From positions 25,963-89,962 of the forward strand of contig NZ_JAKVIR010000025.1 of the NCBI RefSeq assembly GCF_022601975.1: a stretch of 64,000 nt of DNA. Direction: 5' to 3'. The position numbers were made by a program, and so were the translations under genes. Shown here piece after piece: positions 42,922 through 51,883 of this stretch (positions within the stretch are counted from its first letter, which is position 1; each line of letters starts with the position of its first letter). The DNA is from Pontibacter sp. E15-1. GTDB lineage: Bacteria > Bacteroidota > Bacteroidia > Cytophagales > Hymenobacteraceae. Below the pieces are notes generated by a model. That model was not told the DNA's origin. It made no database searches and saw only the letters and a program-made list of their open reading frames with translations.

Positions 42922-43860
42922 CTAACTGCTGCGCCGCATCATCCTGCGGGCGTGAAACACGGCGGGAAGGAGCGCTTCCAGTGCCTCGCGGGCTCCGCTG
43001 GTGCTGCCCGGCAGCGTCACGACCAGGGTATTGCCGATGGTTCCTGCCACGCCCCGGCTCAGCATGGCCAGCGGGGTTCGCTGCTGGCCGTGGCAGCGCA
43101 TGGCCTCCACGATGCCCTCTGCGCGTTTTTCCAACAACTCTTCCACAGCCGTCACGGCATCGCCCTGTGTTCCCAGCCCTGTGCCGCCCGTCGTGAAGAT
43201 GAAGGGCACATCAGCTGCCACCCAGGCCCGCAGTTGCTCCTGTATCTGGGCTGTGGCGGCCGGCACCACCGCGAAGTGCGGCACGCTGGCCCCCGCCTCC
43301 TCCAGCATGCGCCGGATGAGCTGGCCGCTGTTGTCGTTGCGCTTGCCGCTGGCTTTCGCATCCGAGCAAACCAGCACGGCACAGGTGGGGGAAGTTGCTA
43401 CGGACTTGCCCTTTTTGGTGTTTGCCTCCAGCAGTCTGATGCTCCCGATCTCGAGTTGCGCGTCTCTTGGTCTGAGTTTGTCGAGCATCTCCAGCGCGGC
43501 TACCGTTACGGCAGTGAGCACCTGCATCTCCACCCCGGCGCGGCCAATGGATTTCGCCTCGCCCAGTATCACGATGCCCGTCCGCTGCAGCACCTCCTCC
43601 GGAAAGTGGGCCGCGTGCTGCTCGCCGTCCAGAAACTCAAAAGAGAGCTCCATACTGTCGAGCGTTGCCGCATGGCAGCCCGGAAGAAGCTGCGGCGTTG
43701 CCTTGGCACCCAGAAACCCTGCCGCCCGCGCCACCTCAAACAGACACTCCGCCGAGAACAGGTGTGCCCTGAACGTCTCTACTGTCTGCTTTGAGCAGAA
43801 CAGCACCCCGACTGCGCGGGCGCTGCGGAGCATGGTGGTATGGTGGGTGAGGTCGTGCAT
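42922..43860 (-). CDS. MoaC-MogA/MoaB fusion, molybdenum cofactor biosynthesis
   Basis: The protein has 312 residues from the ATG at 43860; the open frame goes 43 codons further up but those overlap nirD and look non-coding. The N-terminal half (about 10-140) is MoaC-like: FEVARAAGFLGAKATPQLLPGCHA and GRAGVEMQVLTAVTVAALEMLDKL. The C-terminal half (about 155-312) is MogA/MoaB-like: VLVCSDAKASGKRNDNSGQL, FTTGGTGLG and LPGSTSGAREALEALLP. It would make cPMP and adenylate molybdopterin for the nitrate reductase. By eye two MoaC active-site positions differ (Gln for the second Glu of GVEME; Arg for the Lys after the Asp). Confidence 0.88.
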   Translation of the reverse strand: MHDLTHHTTMLRSARAVGVLFCSKQTVETFRAHLFSAECLFEVARAAGFLGAKATPQLLPGCHAATLDSMELSFEFLDGEQHAAHFPEEVLQRTGIVILGEAKSIGRAGVEMQVLTAVTVAALEMLDKLRPRDAQLEIGSIRLLEANTKKGKSVATSPTCAVLVCSDAKASGKRNDNSGQLIRRMLEEAGASVPHFAVVPAATAQIQEQLRAWVAADVPFIFTTGGTGLGTQGDAVTAVEELLEKRAEGIVEAMRCHGQQRTPLAMLSRGVAGTIGNTLVVTLPGSTSGAREALEALLPAVFHARRMMRRSS

Positions 43861-43907
43861 AGGCGCGGGCAGGTATGGGGCCGGACAAGTAGATGGCGGC
43901 GAGCGCC

Positions 43908-44264
43908 TTACTCGATGCCGATGTATACCTGGTCGCCCTCCACTTTCACGGGGTAGGTTTTCAGCTCGTAGTCGTCTCCGGTGAGGCACTCGCCTGAAAG
44001 GAGCGAAAAGGTCTTTTTATGAAACGGGCAGGCCACTTTCGGCTCGCAGGTGTCGCCGGTGCTCCCGATCATACCCCGCGAGAGCACCATCTGCTGCTTG
44101 TGCGGGCACAGGTTCTGGGTGGCATACCACTCACCCCGGCGGCTGAAGTTGAACACCGCGATCTGCTCGTCGCCCACCTTCACGCAACCACCTCCATTTT
44201 GCGGAATGTCGCTTGTCGTGCAAACGAAAACCCACTCTACTGCTGCAGCTACTATCGTATCCAT
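43908..44264 (-). CDS. nirD: Nitrite reductase small subunit, Rieske-type
   Basis: The 118-residue protein has a single Rieske-like domain with both cluster motifs: NLCPHKQQ (C-x-H) and ACPFHKKTF (C-x2-H), ending YPVKVEGDQVYIGIE. Many NirD proteins have lost these ligands, so this one may really bind a [2Fe-2S] cluster. It follows nirB by 41 bp and is the small subunit of the cytoplasmic NAD(P)H nitrite reductase. Its stop is 47 bp before the moaC-mogA fusion, in the same operon. Confidence 0.95.
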   Translation of the reverse strand: MDTIVAAAVEWVFVCTTSDIPQNGGGCVKVGDEQIAVFNFSRRGEWYATQNLCPHKQQMVLSRGMIGSTGDTCEPKVACPFHKKTFSLLSGECLTGDDYELKTYPVKVEGDQVYIGIE

Positions 44265-44305
44265 ATCTTGCTTTGTCTAATTGCTTAAAAATAAATCTAT
44301 ACCCC

Positions 44306-46816
44306 CTACCACTCCTTGGCCTTCACCTGCTCGCGCATGGTGTCGAACTGCACGTTGGGGTCTTTCTCTTTCGGGGCGTTCACGAAGTGCGAGAACTGCT
44401 TGCGCAGCTCCGGGTTGTCCACCACCTCTTTCCACTCGCAGTGGTAACTGTTCACCAGCGCCGCCATCTCGGCTTCCAGCTGCGCGTTTATACCCAGGCT
44501 GTCGTTGATGATCACGTTTTTGAGATAGCTTATACCCCCCTCCATCTTGTTGAGCCAGGTGGCGGTGCGGGTCAGGGAGTCGGCAGTTTTGATGTAGAAC
44601 ATCAGGTAGCGGTCGAGGTACTTCACGCAGGTTTCCTTGTCGATGTCGGTGGCCAGCAGCTGAGCGTGCTGCGGCTTGGAGCCGCCGTTTCCGCCCACAA
44701 ACAGGTTCCACCCCTTCTCGGTGGCGATGATGCCAAAGTCTTTCGACTGTGCCTCGGCGCACTCGCGCACGCAGCCGCTCACGCCGCCCTTGATTTTGTG
44801 CGGTGCCCGGATGCCGCGGTAGCGCTCTTCCACCTCAATGGCAAACGACACGCTGTCGTGCAGGCCGAAGCGGCACCAGGTGCTGCCCACGCAGCTTTTC
44901 ACGGTGCGCAGCGCCTTGCCGTACGCGTGCCCGCTCTCAAACCCGGCGTCGATGAGCTCCTCCCATATATCCGGCAGGTCGTTCAGGTGCGCCCCGAACA
45001 GGTCGATGCGCTGGCCGCCCGTGATCTTGGTATAGAGGCCGTACTTCTTGGCCACCTGCCCGATCACGATCAGTTTATCCGGTGTTATCTCCCCTCCGGG
45101 GATGCGCGGCACCACCGAGTAAGAGCCGCCTTTCTGGATGTTGGCCAGGTAGCGGTCGTTGCTGTCCTGAATGGTGTGCTGCTTCACGATCACGTCGTTC
45201 CAGAGGCTGGCCAGGATGCTGGCCACCACAGGCTTGCAGGTTTCGCAGCCGTCACCTTTGCCCAGCTGGTCAAGGGTATCGTCGTAGGTTCTGATGTTGT
45301 GCATCTTCACCAGGTCAAACAGCTCCTGGCGGGCATAGTCGAAGTGCTCGCACACCACGTTTTTGATGTAGGTGCCGTTGGCCTTCAGGGTCTCGTTGAT
45401 CAGGTCCTTCACCAGCGGCACGCAGCCGCCGCAGCCCGTTCCGGCCTTGTTGCACTTCTTCATCCCCTCCACGTTCATCACGCTCAGGTCTGTCACGGCG
45501 CTGCAGATGTCCCCTTTGGATACCGCCTCGCACGAGCAGATCAGCGCCTCGTCGGGCAGGCTGGCCACCCCTGCCCCCGCGCTGGCCTCGCCGCCCCGTG
45601 CGCCTAAAATCAGGTCTTCGGGGTTTGGCGGCAGCACGATGTTGTTGTTCACGGTTTGCAGCAGGAGGTTGTAGGCGTCTGCGTCGCCGATCAGCACGCC
45701 GCCAAGCAGGTACTTGCCGTCGTTGCTGATGTTGATGCGCTTGTATATGCCTTTGTGGGAGTCTTCGAAAACGATGGAGCGGCTGTCGGGCTCGGTCACG
45801 AACGGGTCGCCGAAGCTGGCCACGTCCACCCCGATCAGCTTCAGTTTGGTGCTCATGTCGTAGCCCGTGAAGGCTCTCTGACCGGCGCACAACTGCGCGG
45901 CCACCACCTCGGCCATCTCGTAGCCCGGGGCCACCAGGCCGTAAATCATCCCGTCGTAGAGGGCGCACTCGCCGATGGCGAAAATGCTGGCGTCGCTGGT
46001 CTGCATCTGCTCATTCACCACGATGCCGCCGCGCGTGCCCGTCTCCAGGCCCGCCAGTTTGGCCAGCTCGTCGCGGGGGCGTATGCCCGCCGAGATCACC
46101 AGGATGTCTACCTCCAGCGAGGTGTCGTCGGCAAAAGCAAGCCCTTTGATGGTATCGCCCCCCGCAATGCTGCTGGTGCTCTTGTTCAAGTGCACGTGCA
46201 GGCCCAGCGACTCAAGTTTAGACTGGAGCATGGCGCTTCCGGCGGAGTCTATCTGCCGGGGCATCAGCCGCGGGGCAAACTCAATGACGTGCGTTTCCTC
46301 CATGCCCAGGTCGATGAGCGCTTTGGCCGCCTCCAGCCCGAGCAGGCCACCGCCCAGCACAGCACCTACCCGGGCTGCTTTGGCATAGTGCTGTATCAGG
46401 TCCAGGTCCTCGATGGTGCGGTACACAAACACGCCGTCTTTTTCCACGCCCGGTATGTCGGGCACGAAGGCCGACGAGCCGGTGGCCAGCACGAGGTAAT
46501 CATACGCCAGCGAGACGCCTTTCTGGGAGTGTATTGTCTTTTCGGTGCGGTTAATCTCCATGATGGGGTCGCCCAGGTGCAGGTCGATGTTGTGCTCGCG
46601 GTACCAGCCCAGGTGCGACATCGACAGGTCATCGGCTGACTTGCCGTTGAAGTACTCACTCAGGTGTACCCGGTCGTAGGCGTGCCGGGGCTCTTCGCCA
46701 AACACCACCACACGAAAGGCTTTGGTTTTCGCGAGCAGCTTCTCGCAGAACTTATACCCTACCATTCCATTCCCTACTACCACTACTGTCTGGAAATCTT
46801 GCGGAGACATATCCAT
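44306..46816 (-). CDS. nirB: NAD(P)H nitrite reductase large subunit
   Basis: The 836-residue protein has an FAD/NAD pyridine-nucleotide oxidoreductase part (about 10-310, VVVVGNGMVG and AVLGGGLLGLEAAKAL), a BFD-like [2Fe-2S] domain (C427, C429, C462, C465), a second cysteine pair in GDGCETCKPV (524 and 527), then sulfite/nitrite reductase domains with the siroheme/4Fe-4S motif C642-x5-C648 and C682-x3-C686. It reduces nitrite to ammonium in the cytoplasm. It is first in the minus-strand operon nirB-nirD-moaCmogA-porin-narK-nasA, behind a long AT-rich control region shared with divergent cobA, which makes its siroheme. Confidence 0.96.
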   Translation of the reverse strand: MDMSPQDFQTVVVVGNGMVGYKFCEKLLAKTKAFRVVVFGEEPRHAYDRVHLSEYFNGKSADDLSMSHLGWYREHNIDLHLGDPIMEINRTEKTIHSQKGVSLAYDYLVLATGSSAFVPDIPGVEKDGVFVYRTIEDLDLIQHYAKAARVGAVLGGGLLGLEAAKALIDLGMEETHVIEFAPRLMPRQIDSAGSAMLQSKLESLGLHVHLNKSTSSIAGGDTIKGLAFADDTSLEVDILVISAGIRPRDELAKLAGLETGTRGGIVVNEQMQTSDASIFAIGECALYDGMIYGLVAPGYEMAEVVAAQLCAGQRAFTGYDMSTKLKLIGVDVASFGDPFVTEPDSRSIVFEDSHKGIYKRINISNDGKYLLGGVLIGDADAYNLLLQTVNNNIVLPPNPEDLILGARGGEASAGAGVASLPDEALICSCEAVSKGDICSAVTDLSVMNVEGMKKCNKAGTGCGGCVPLVKDLINETLKANGTYIKNVVCEHFDYARQELFDLVKMHNIRTYDDTLDQLGKGDGCETCKPVVASILASLWNDVIVKQHTIQDSNDRYLANIQKGGSYSVVPRIPGGEITPDKLIVIGQVAKKYGLYTKITGGQRIDLFGAHLNDLPDIWEELIDAGFESGHAYGKALRTVKSCVGSTWCRFGLHDSVSFAIEVEERYRGIRAPHKIKGGVSGCVRECAEAQSKDFGIIATEKGWNLFVGGNGGSKPQHAQLLATDIDKETCVKYLDRYLMFYIKTADSLTRTATWLNKMEGGISYLKNVIINDSLGINAQLEAEMAALVNSYHCEWKEVVDNPELRKQFSHFVNAPKEKDPNVQFDTMREQVKAKEW

Positions 46817-46862
46817 ACTTTCTGATTTCTGATAAAATTTATGTTAATGCTATATGGGGTAT

Positions 46863-47237
46863 CCCTCTATAACCTATAGGAGTTGCTTAACTACTATGCG
46901 GTCTAAAACCCCATCATTTTAACAACCTTACAATCAAACTTATAAAATAATTACCAATATCTCATTATATAGGATTTGTGTTGACATTTTTATAATAGGG
47001 TTTGACTTGGTTGAAAATTTAACAATTCTCACACAATCACTTACCAAGGCCCTCTATTTTTAAACTTTTCTAAGTTTGAAAAAATTTTAAAAAACTTTAA
47101 ATTTTTTCCATGACCCTATAAATAATAGGGGAGGTTTTAAAATTATTATTAAATATCTTAAACTTGCCTATTATAAAATAGGGGTTGCAACTGTATAATA
47201 TATGATATACACATAGATACCCCCTATTTTATAATAG
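46863..47237. promoter_or_regulatory. AT-rich nirB/cobA divergent control region with CTATT...AATAG palindromes
   Basis: Within the 788-bp gap, a very AT-rich block holds repeated palindromic sites: CCCTATAAATAATAGGG (47114-47130), CTATTATAAAATAGGGG (47168-47184) and its exact reverse complement CCCCTATTTTATAATAG (47221-47237). Half-sites are TATAATAGGG (46991-47000) and CTATAACCTATAGG (46867-46880). A TTGACATTT lies at 46981. Repeated identical sites between divergent nitrite and siroheme genes suggest a regulator's operators; its identity is unknown. Confidence 0.65.
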
Positions 47238-47604
47238 TGTTTCTAAAACAATATACTTTAGTTATTAAATTTGATTATACATATAAACACGACTGCTTAA
47301 ACATGAGTGAGTAACTAATCATCGATGCTTCGCTAACTAATTTAACTATACCTGGAAAAGTGCAGCGGCTCCATTTGTGTCGTCACGGCATCTGGTATGG
47401 TTTTCAGGTCCAACGGACGGTCGACTCCCCCTGCCTGGCAACAGGGTATGGCTCGGGAGAAGCCAGTGGCGAGAACAGCCGGAGCCGACAAAACTTTAGT
47501 ACATTTAAATGCGCAACACTTCCTGGCGCGCTCTTTTACACAACTGCGGCTATACCGTCGTATAAAATAGCAGCGCACATACCTGTTTAATAACACCAAG
47601 TAAC
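47238..47604 (+). promoter_or_regulatory. Leader region upstream of cobA
   Basis: No gene is seen. A CATACCTGTTTAATAACACC stretch precedes the cobA ATG without a strong Shine-Dalgarno, as is usual in Bacteroidota. It presumably holds the cobA promoter. Confidence 0.35.
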
Positions 47605-48360
47605 ATGCCTGACCAAGAAATAACCCCTGAACTTTATGTGGTGGGTGCCGGCCCCGGCGATCCGGAGCTGATTACAGTGAAAGCGTACAAAATTTTGCAG
47701 AAAGCAGACGTGGTGCTCTATGACAACCTGGCCAACAGCGAGTTGCTGGACATCACCAAGCCCGACTGCGAAAAGATCTATGTCGGGAAAAGGCCCTACG
47801 GCAGCTATACCCCACAGGAGCGCATCCATGAGCTGATTAAAGAGAAGGCGCTCGAGAAAGGGCTGGTGGTGCGGCTGAAGGGCGGCGACCCCTATATCTT
47901 CGGGAGAGGGTTTGAGGAGGTGCTGTTTGCCCGGGAGCACGGCATTCCGGCGCACTACATTCCGGGCATCACGAGCATGCAGGCCAGCGGCTTCGACGAC
48001 ATTCCGCTCACGCACCGGGCCGTGAGCGAGGGCATCTGGGCCATCACCGGCACAAAGAAAGACGGCTCCCTGTCTGATGACCTGCGGCTGTCGATGCATA
48101 GCAACGCGACCGTCATTATCTATATGGGCATGAAAAAAGCGGCGGAGATTGCCGCCACCTATGTGCAGGAAGGGAAAGGGGACATGCCGGTGGCTGTGAT
48201 CCAGCATGCCTCGCTGCCGCACAAGAAATCGGCGGTGGGCAAAGTAAAGGACCTGGTGGAGCTGATCGACACGCACAAGCTGACCTACCCCGCCCTCATC
48301 GTGATCGGGTGGGTAATCGGGGTGCGGGAGGGAACGCAGCAGCGCCCCAACCAACACTAA
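47605..48360 (+). CDS. cobA: Uroporphyrinogen-III C-methyltransferase (siroheme synthesis)
   Basis: The 251-residue SUMT-type methylase has the SAM-binding start YVVGAGPGDPELITVKAYK (residues 11-29), DVVLYDNLANSELLD, the central VVRLKGGDPYIFGRGFEE and GITSMQASGFDDIPLTHR, and PALIVIGWVIGV near the end. It methylates uroporphyrinogen III to precorrin-2, the first step to siroheme, the cofactor of NirB. It is divergent from nirB over the shared control region. No CysG-like oxidase/chelatase domain is fused and none is encoded next to it. Confidence 0.94.
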   Translation: MPDQEITPELYVVGAGPGDPELITVKAYKILQKADVVLYDNLANSELLDITKPDCEKIYVGKRPYGSYTPQERIHELIKEKALEKGLVVRLKGGDPYIFGRGFEEVLFAREHGIPAHYIPGITSMQASGFDDIPLTHRAVSEGIWAITGTKKDGSLSDDLRLSMHSNATVIIYMGMKKAAEIAATYVQEGKGDMPVAVIQHASLPHKKSAVGKVKDLVELIDTHKLTYPALIVIGWVIGVREGTQQRPNQH

Positions 48361-48372
48361 CGGACAGCGCCT

Positions 48373-48918
48373 TTACTGCGGCAGCTCCCGAAACAGCTTG
48401 GCCATACCCCGCTGCAGCTGCTCCTTCAACTTGACGGGCTTGCGCTCCAGTATGGCTTCGGCGGTGCCCTGCCACACCAGCTCGTTGCGGGCGCTGTTCA
48501 CCAGGTGCACCGACACGCTGCCTTCCTTGTAGCGACCTACCTCCACCTCGCGGCTGCGCCAGGTATAGCGTCGCTGCCCGATGTACTGCGGCGGATCCGT
48601 CAGGATGCTCGTTTGGCGGGTCTGCACCTGCTCCTGCACCACAACGCCCAGGTTTACGAGCAGGTCGGGGGAGGTGGCGGCGCGTGTCATGCCGCGGGCC
48701 TCCAGCTGCTGCGCAACGGCTTCCTGCAGGCGCTGCACCTGCGGCTGGTAAACGGGCCCCAGCCCGTCACCGGAGGCATCCACCTCAAAAAAAGCGAATG
48801 TTTTGTATTGGCTGAGCTGGAAGTCCGGGGCTGCTTCCGTGTCCACGTGTATGGCCGGTGCGCAGCCCGCCAGAAACAGCAGCAAGGGCATCAGCAGCAG
48901 GATTGGCAGTGTTTTCAT
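48373..48918 (-). CDS. DUF4136 domain lipoprotein
   Basis: The 181-residue protein has a signal peptide and lipobox LAGC (about residues 16-19), then one DUF4136 domain: SQYKTFAFFEVDA, LLVNLGVVVQEQ, then YTWRSREVEVGRYKEGSVSVHLVNSA and LVWQGTAEAILERKP. The function of the family is unknown. Members are envelope lipoproteins common in Bacteroidota. The stop is only 12 bp from the convergent cobA stop. It appears to be a single gene. Confidence 0.88.
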   Translation of the reverse strand: MKTLPILLLMPLLLFLAGCAPAIHVDTEAAPDFQLSQYKTFAFFEVDASGDGLGPVYQPQVQRLQEAVAQQLEARGMTRAATSPDLLVNLGVVVQEQVQTRQTSILTDPPQYIGQRRYTWRSREVEVGRYKEGSVSVHLVNSARNELVWQGTAEAILERKPVKLKEQLQRGMAKLFRELPQ

Positions 48919-48983
48919 ATAGCTTTTGGGTTGATGTCAGGGTATAGTATACGCAAATGCTGTGCATGGCACTGAACCAGCTA

Positions 48984-49222
48984 TGCACCGGGCGGGAAAC
49001 GCACTCCAGCTAAAGCTCCAGATAAATGAGGCCCCTACCCTAGGCGTGGCGCGGAAAGCAAGCTACAAACGAAGCACTCCTATAGTATATAACGTGAACT
49101 TAGGGATATACCGGTTCTTTCAAAACTTGAATAGCCTTGTTTCCATAGCTTGCTTTGCGCTCCACGCCTAGGGTAGGGGCCCTACTTAAGCTGGGGCGCG
49201 TTTTCCCGCTCGGCACCTTGTA
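48984..49222. repeat. Large imperfect inverted repeat, MITE-like
   Basis: The arm at 49030-49064 (starting GGCCCCTACCCTAGGCGTGG) matches the complement of 49147-49181 at 33 of 35 positions. Outside it, CGGGCGGGAAACGCACTCCAG (from 48989) is mirrored by CTGGGGCGCGTTTTCCCGCTC (from 49191). A further 10-bp pair, CTTGTAGTTG at 49217 and CAACTACAAG at 49276, follows. There is no coding content in the 82-bp loop. Confidence 0.65.
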
Positions 49223-49605
49223 GTTGAAGCTGCCTTCGCTCTGCTCAGGCTGCCTCACTGCGTTCGGCACCGCAACAACTACAAGTAGAGGGCCCCTACC
49301 CCCGGTGCCTCCCGGAAAAACTGGGAATCATTTTGCCCTGATCTAGCTAAACTATAGTTTTCCAAAGCAGAAAAACTTATTTGAGAGCAAGTTAACCTGC
49401 AGCTATTCCCGAATTCACGTTATATAGCTAACTTCCGCCACAAGGCCTTGTAAAACTACCTATCCCTACTAATCGGGTTCATGTTATGGTTGCCTAAAAG
49501 CTCCCTGTGGGGCGAAGTTCTGGCACATCCTTTTTTGCGGAACATAAGTATGTAGGTAAGAAGCACGCCTGACAAGCGCACGTTTAAAACCACTTTATAC
49601 TACAT
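49223..49605. other. Intergenic region before the coiled-coil gene
   Basis: It contains a GTAGAGGGCCCCTACCCCCG block sharing its core with the family 2 repeats, then sequence with no features I can support. The promoter of the gene at 49606 should lie in the last 100 bp. Confidence 0.35.
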
Positions 49606-49902
49606 ATGGACAACTACCCTCTTAAACCGGAACATATGAAAGCACCTGCCCACCTGACGCGTGAGGAGATACAAATGAGCCTCGACGAGTTGGACAGCAA
49701 GATCAAGGTCCTGAAAGGGCGCGTGAACGCCACTGCCTCAGACTCGCACCATACCTACCACGAGCACATTGCCGGGCTGGAGCGAAAGCGGGAGCTGATT
49801 ATGACCAGATTTGCCGACGCTGGAGAAAACCAGAGTGCCTGGCAGGAGCTGCGCGACGGACTGGACCAGTTGAGAAACGACCTGAGCAAACTCTTTAAAT
49901 AA
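49606..49902 (+). CDS. Small coiled-coil hypothetical protein
   Basis: The 98-residue, strongly helical, charged protein is not one I recognise. Residues about 20-45 (REEIQMSLDELDSKIKVLKG) and 75-98 (WQELRDGLDQLRNDLSKLFK) show heptad spacing of leucines, suggesting two coiled-coil helices joined around a histidine-rich SHHTYHEH turn. No signal peptide or membrane segment is present. It is a single gene with a shared terminator directly downstream. A scaffold or stress-related role would be guesswork. Confidence 0.65.
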   Translation: MDNYPLKPEHMKAPAHLTREEIQMSLDELDSKIKVLKGRVNATASDSHHTYHEHIAGLERKRELIMTRFADAGENQSAWQELRDGLDQLRNDLSKLFK

Positions 49903-49938
49903 AAAAATCCCCTGCAAAACGAATTGCAGGGGATTTTT
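49903..49938. terminator. Bidirectional terminator
   Basis: AAAAATCCCCTGCAA (49903-49917) pairs perfectly with 49924-49938 around a 6-nt loop, with A and T runs on either side. It serves both the plus-strand coiled-coil gene and the minus-strand PaaN-like gene that converge here. Confidence 0.92.
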
Positions 49939-49954
49939 GCGTTTTACGCATGGC

Positions 49955-51628
49955 TTATCTGGCCGCTGGCTCCCGGAAGCCAACCCAGGTAAAGCGCTTG
50001 ATCACAAACTCAGGGTTTGTGAAAGAGGCATTGCCCGCCGGGTTGCCGCCCGTTACGTGGAAGTCGGAGAAGCTGGCGTTCTGGTTCACGTAAATGCCGC
50101 CTGTCAGGTTAAACGACACCGGCGTGCCCGCCAGCCCCATCTCATCCATGATCTGCTCTTTCACGGCAGGGTCAGTGGTATACGCCCCGCACGAAATGGC
50201 CCCGTACTGCTGCGCCAACTCTTTGGCAATGGCAATCGACTGGTTGGTGTCTTTGGTTTTGATCACCAGCACAATTGGCCCGAACAGTTCGCGGCTGTAG
50301 CTCTCCTTCTCACTGGCATCCACCTCATAAATCACCGGGGTGCAGGTACGGGCATTGGCGAATACCGGGTGGGTGAAATCGCCGGTTCCCAGCACTTGCT
50401 TTCCCTTCAGGCTGGCGGCTTCCTGCACGCGCCCCGTCGTGGCCGGGTTCTGGATCGCACCCAGGATGTGCGGCCCCGCCTTCGGGTTGTTCACCAGAGC
50501 GGTCACCGCTTCGGAAATTTTCTGCACCACCTGCTCGTAGGGCACCGTCCCGCCGCCTGCCTTCACGCCACCTTCCGGTATAAAGAAGTTCTGCGGGGCG
50601 GTGCACATCTGGCCGGAGTACAGGGTAACGGAAAAGGCAAGGTTCTGCGCTACCTTGTCCAGGTCGTCCATCGAGTCCAGAATAATGGAGTTCACGCCCG
50701 TCTTTTCGGTGAAGGTAACCTTGCCCGGAAGGCGCTCTATATAATTGCCGAACTCGGAGCCTCCGGTATAGTCGATCAGTTTCACGCTGGGATTCTCGGC
50801 GAGTTCCTTCGCGATCAGGCGTTCATCGGCATCCACTGCCAGCTGGCAGATGTTGGGGTTCAGTCCGTTTTCCTGCAGCACTTTCTGCACTTCCGCCACC
50901 ACGATGGCGATGGGCAGCACGGCTTTCGGGTGTGGCTTCACAATAACGGGGTTGCCCGTAACCAGGCTGGCAAACATGCCGGGCACCGTGTTCCAGGTCG
51001 GGAAGGTAGCGCAGCCGATCACCAGGGCAACGCCCTTCGGCACGGCTTTCCAGGTTTTGTTCAGCTTCAGGTTATACTTGCCCATCGGCTTCTCCCACTC
51101 CACAGATTCCGGGAAGCGGGTCTGCTCCTCGTAGCCAGCGGCAACTGCCTCCAGCGCCCGATCCGCAGCGTGCGGCCCCGATGCCTGAAACGACATCATG
51201 TAGGCCTGGCCGGTAGTGTGCATCGTGGCATAGGCAATCTCAAAAAAACGCGCCCGCAACCGCTCCAGCGACTCAACCAGCAGCGCGGCCCTGTCGGCGG
51301 GCTTTAGTTTGCGCCATTGGTGGTAAGCCTCTTCGGCACGCGCCACCAGCACCTCGGGTGCGAAGTATGGATACTGTACCCCCAGGGCCTGCTGCTCGTA
51401 CGGCGACTCCTCCTGCCCTACCCATTGCTCCGGGTCCTGCTGCAGCAACTCTTCAAACTTGTTGTGCAGCAGTGCTTTATACCGCTCACGGCCTTCCTTG
51501 TCTGCGTGCTCCCCATACACGTCCGGCGACGGGTTTTCAGGAAAATGTGCAAAAAAGGCACGGCTGTGCAAGGCGCTCACCGCTGTGTTGATAGTAGATT
51601 GATGCTTATCCACTAAATTTAATTTCAT
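49955..51628 (-). CDS. Aldehyde dehydrogenase family protein, PaaN type
   Basis: The 557-residue protein has the NAD-aldehyde dehydrogenase fold but with the longer N-terminus and divergent motifs of the PaaN group: GVALVIGCATFPTWNTVPGM (cofactor loop), VTFTEKTGVNSIIL (Glu region) and LYSGQMCTAPQNFFIP (catalytic Cys). PaaN proteins are tied to phenylacetate breakdown, but no other paa gene lies nearby, so the substrate here is uncertain. It stands alone, between a bidirectional terminator and a 240-bp upstream gap shared with the divergent subtilase. Confidence 0.85.
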   Translation of the reverse strand: MKLNLVDKHQSTINTAVSALHSRAFFAHFPENPSPDVYGEHADKEGRERYKALLHNKFEELLQQDPEQWVGQEESPYEQQALGVQYPYFAPEVLVARAEEAYHQWRKLKPADRAALLVESLERLRARFFEIAYATMHTTGQAYMMSFQASGPHAADRALEAVAAGYEEQTRFPESVEWEKPMGKYNLKLNKTWKAVPKGVALVIGCATFPTWNTVPGMFASLVTGNPVIVKPHPKAVLPIAIVVAEVQKVLQENGLNPNICQLAVDADERLIAKELAENPSVKLIDYTGGSEFGNYIERLPGKVTFTEKTGVNSIILDSMDDLDKVAQNLAFSVTLYSGQMCTAPQNFFIPEGGVKAGGGTVPYEQVVQKISEAVTALVNNPKAGPHILGAIQNPATTGRVQEAASLKGKQVLGTGDFTHPVFANARTCTPVIYEVDASEKESYSRELFGPIVLVIKTKDTNQSIAIAKELAQQYGAISCGAYTTDPAVKEQIMDEMGLAGTPVSFNLTGGIYVNQNASFSDFHVTGGNPAGNASFTNPEFVIKRFTWVGFREPAAR

Positions 51629-51883
51629 AGTAACTTGGTTATATAATAAAACATGAATACTTTAACCTTACCGACGGTTATTACTTACCATATAGCAATA
51701 TTTTATAGTATATTTATGCTATAGTCTTTCCCGCCGGTTTAGCTCAGGTAGGGAAAGATACATAAAAAAATCCGGAAGGCTGAGGGACCCTGGCAAATTC
51801 AAAGCTTCCTCAAAACCCTTTACCTGGCTATCAGCGACACAACGATGCGCTGATGCCTACCCAAACCTGGCTTGTATGAAAGT

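Noticed and set aside
43861..43989. Upstream extension of the MoaC-MogA fusion
   Set aside because: Arg/Pro-rich translation overlapping the nirD end in another frame; not like any MoaC N-terminus.
49937..51307. Plus-strand frame of 456 codons opposite the PaaN-like gene
   Set aside because: Antisense shadow; His/Arg/Val-rich sequence without family features.
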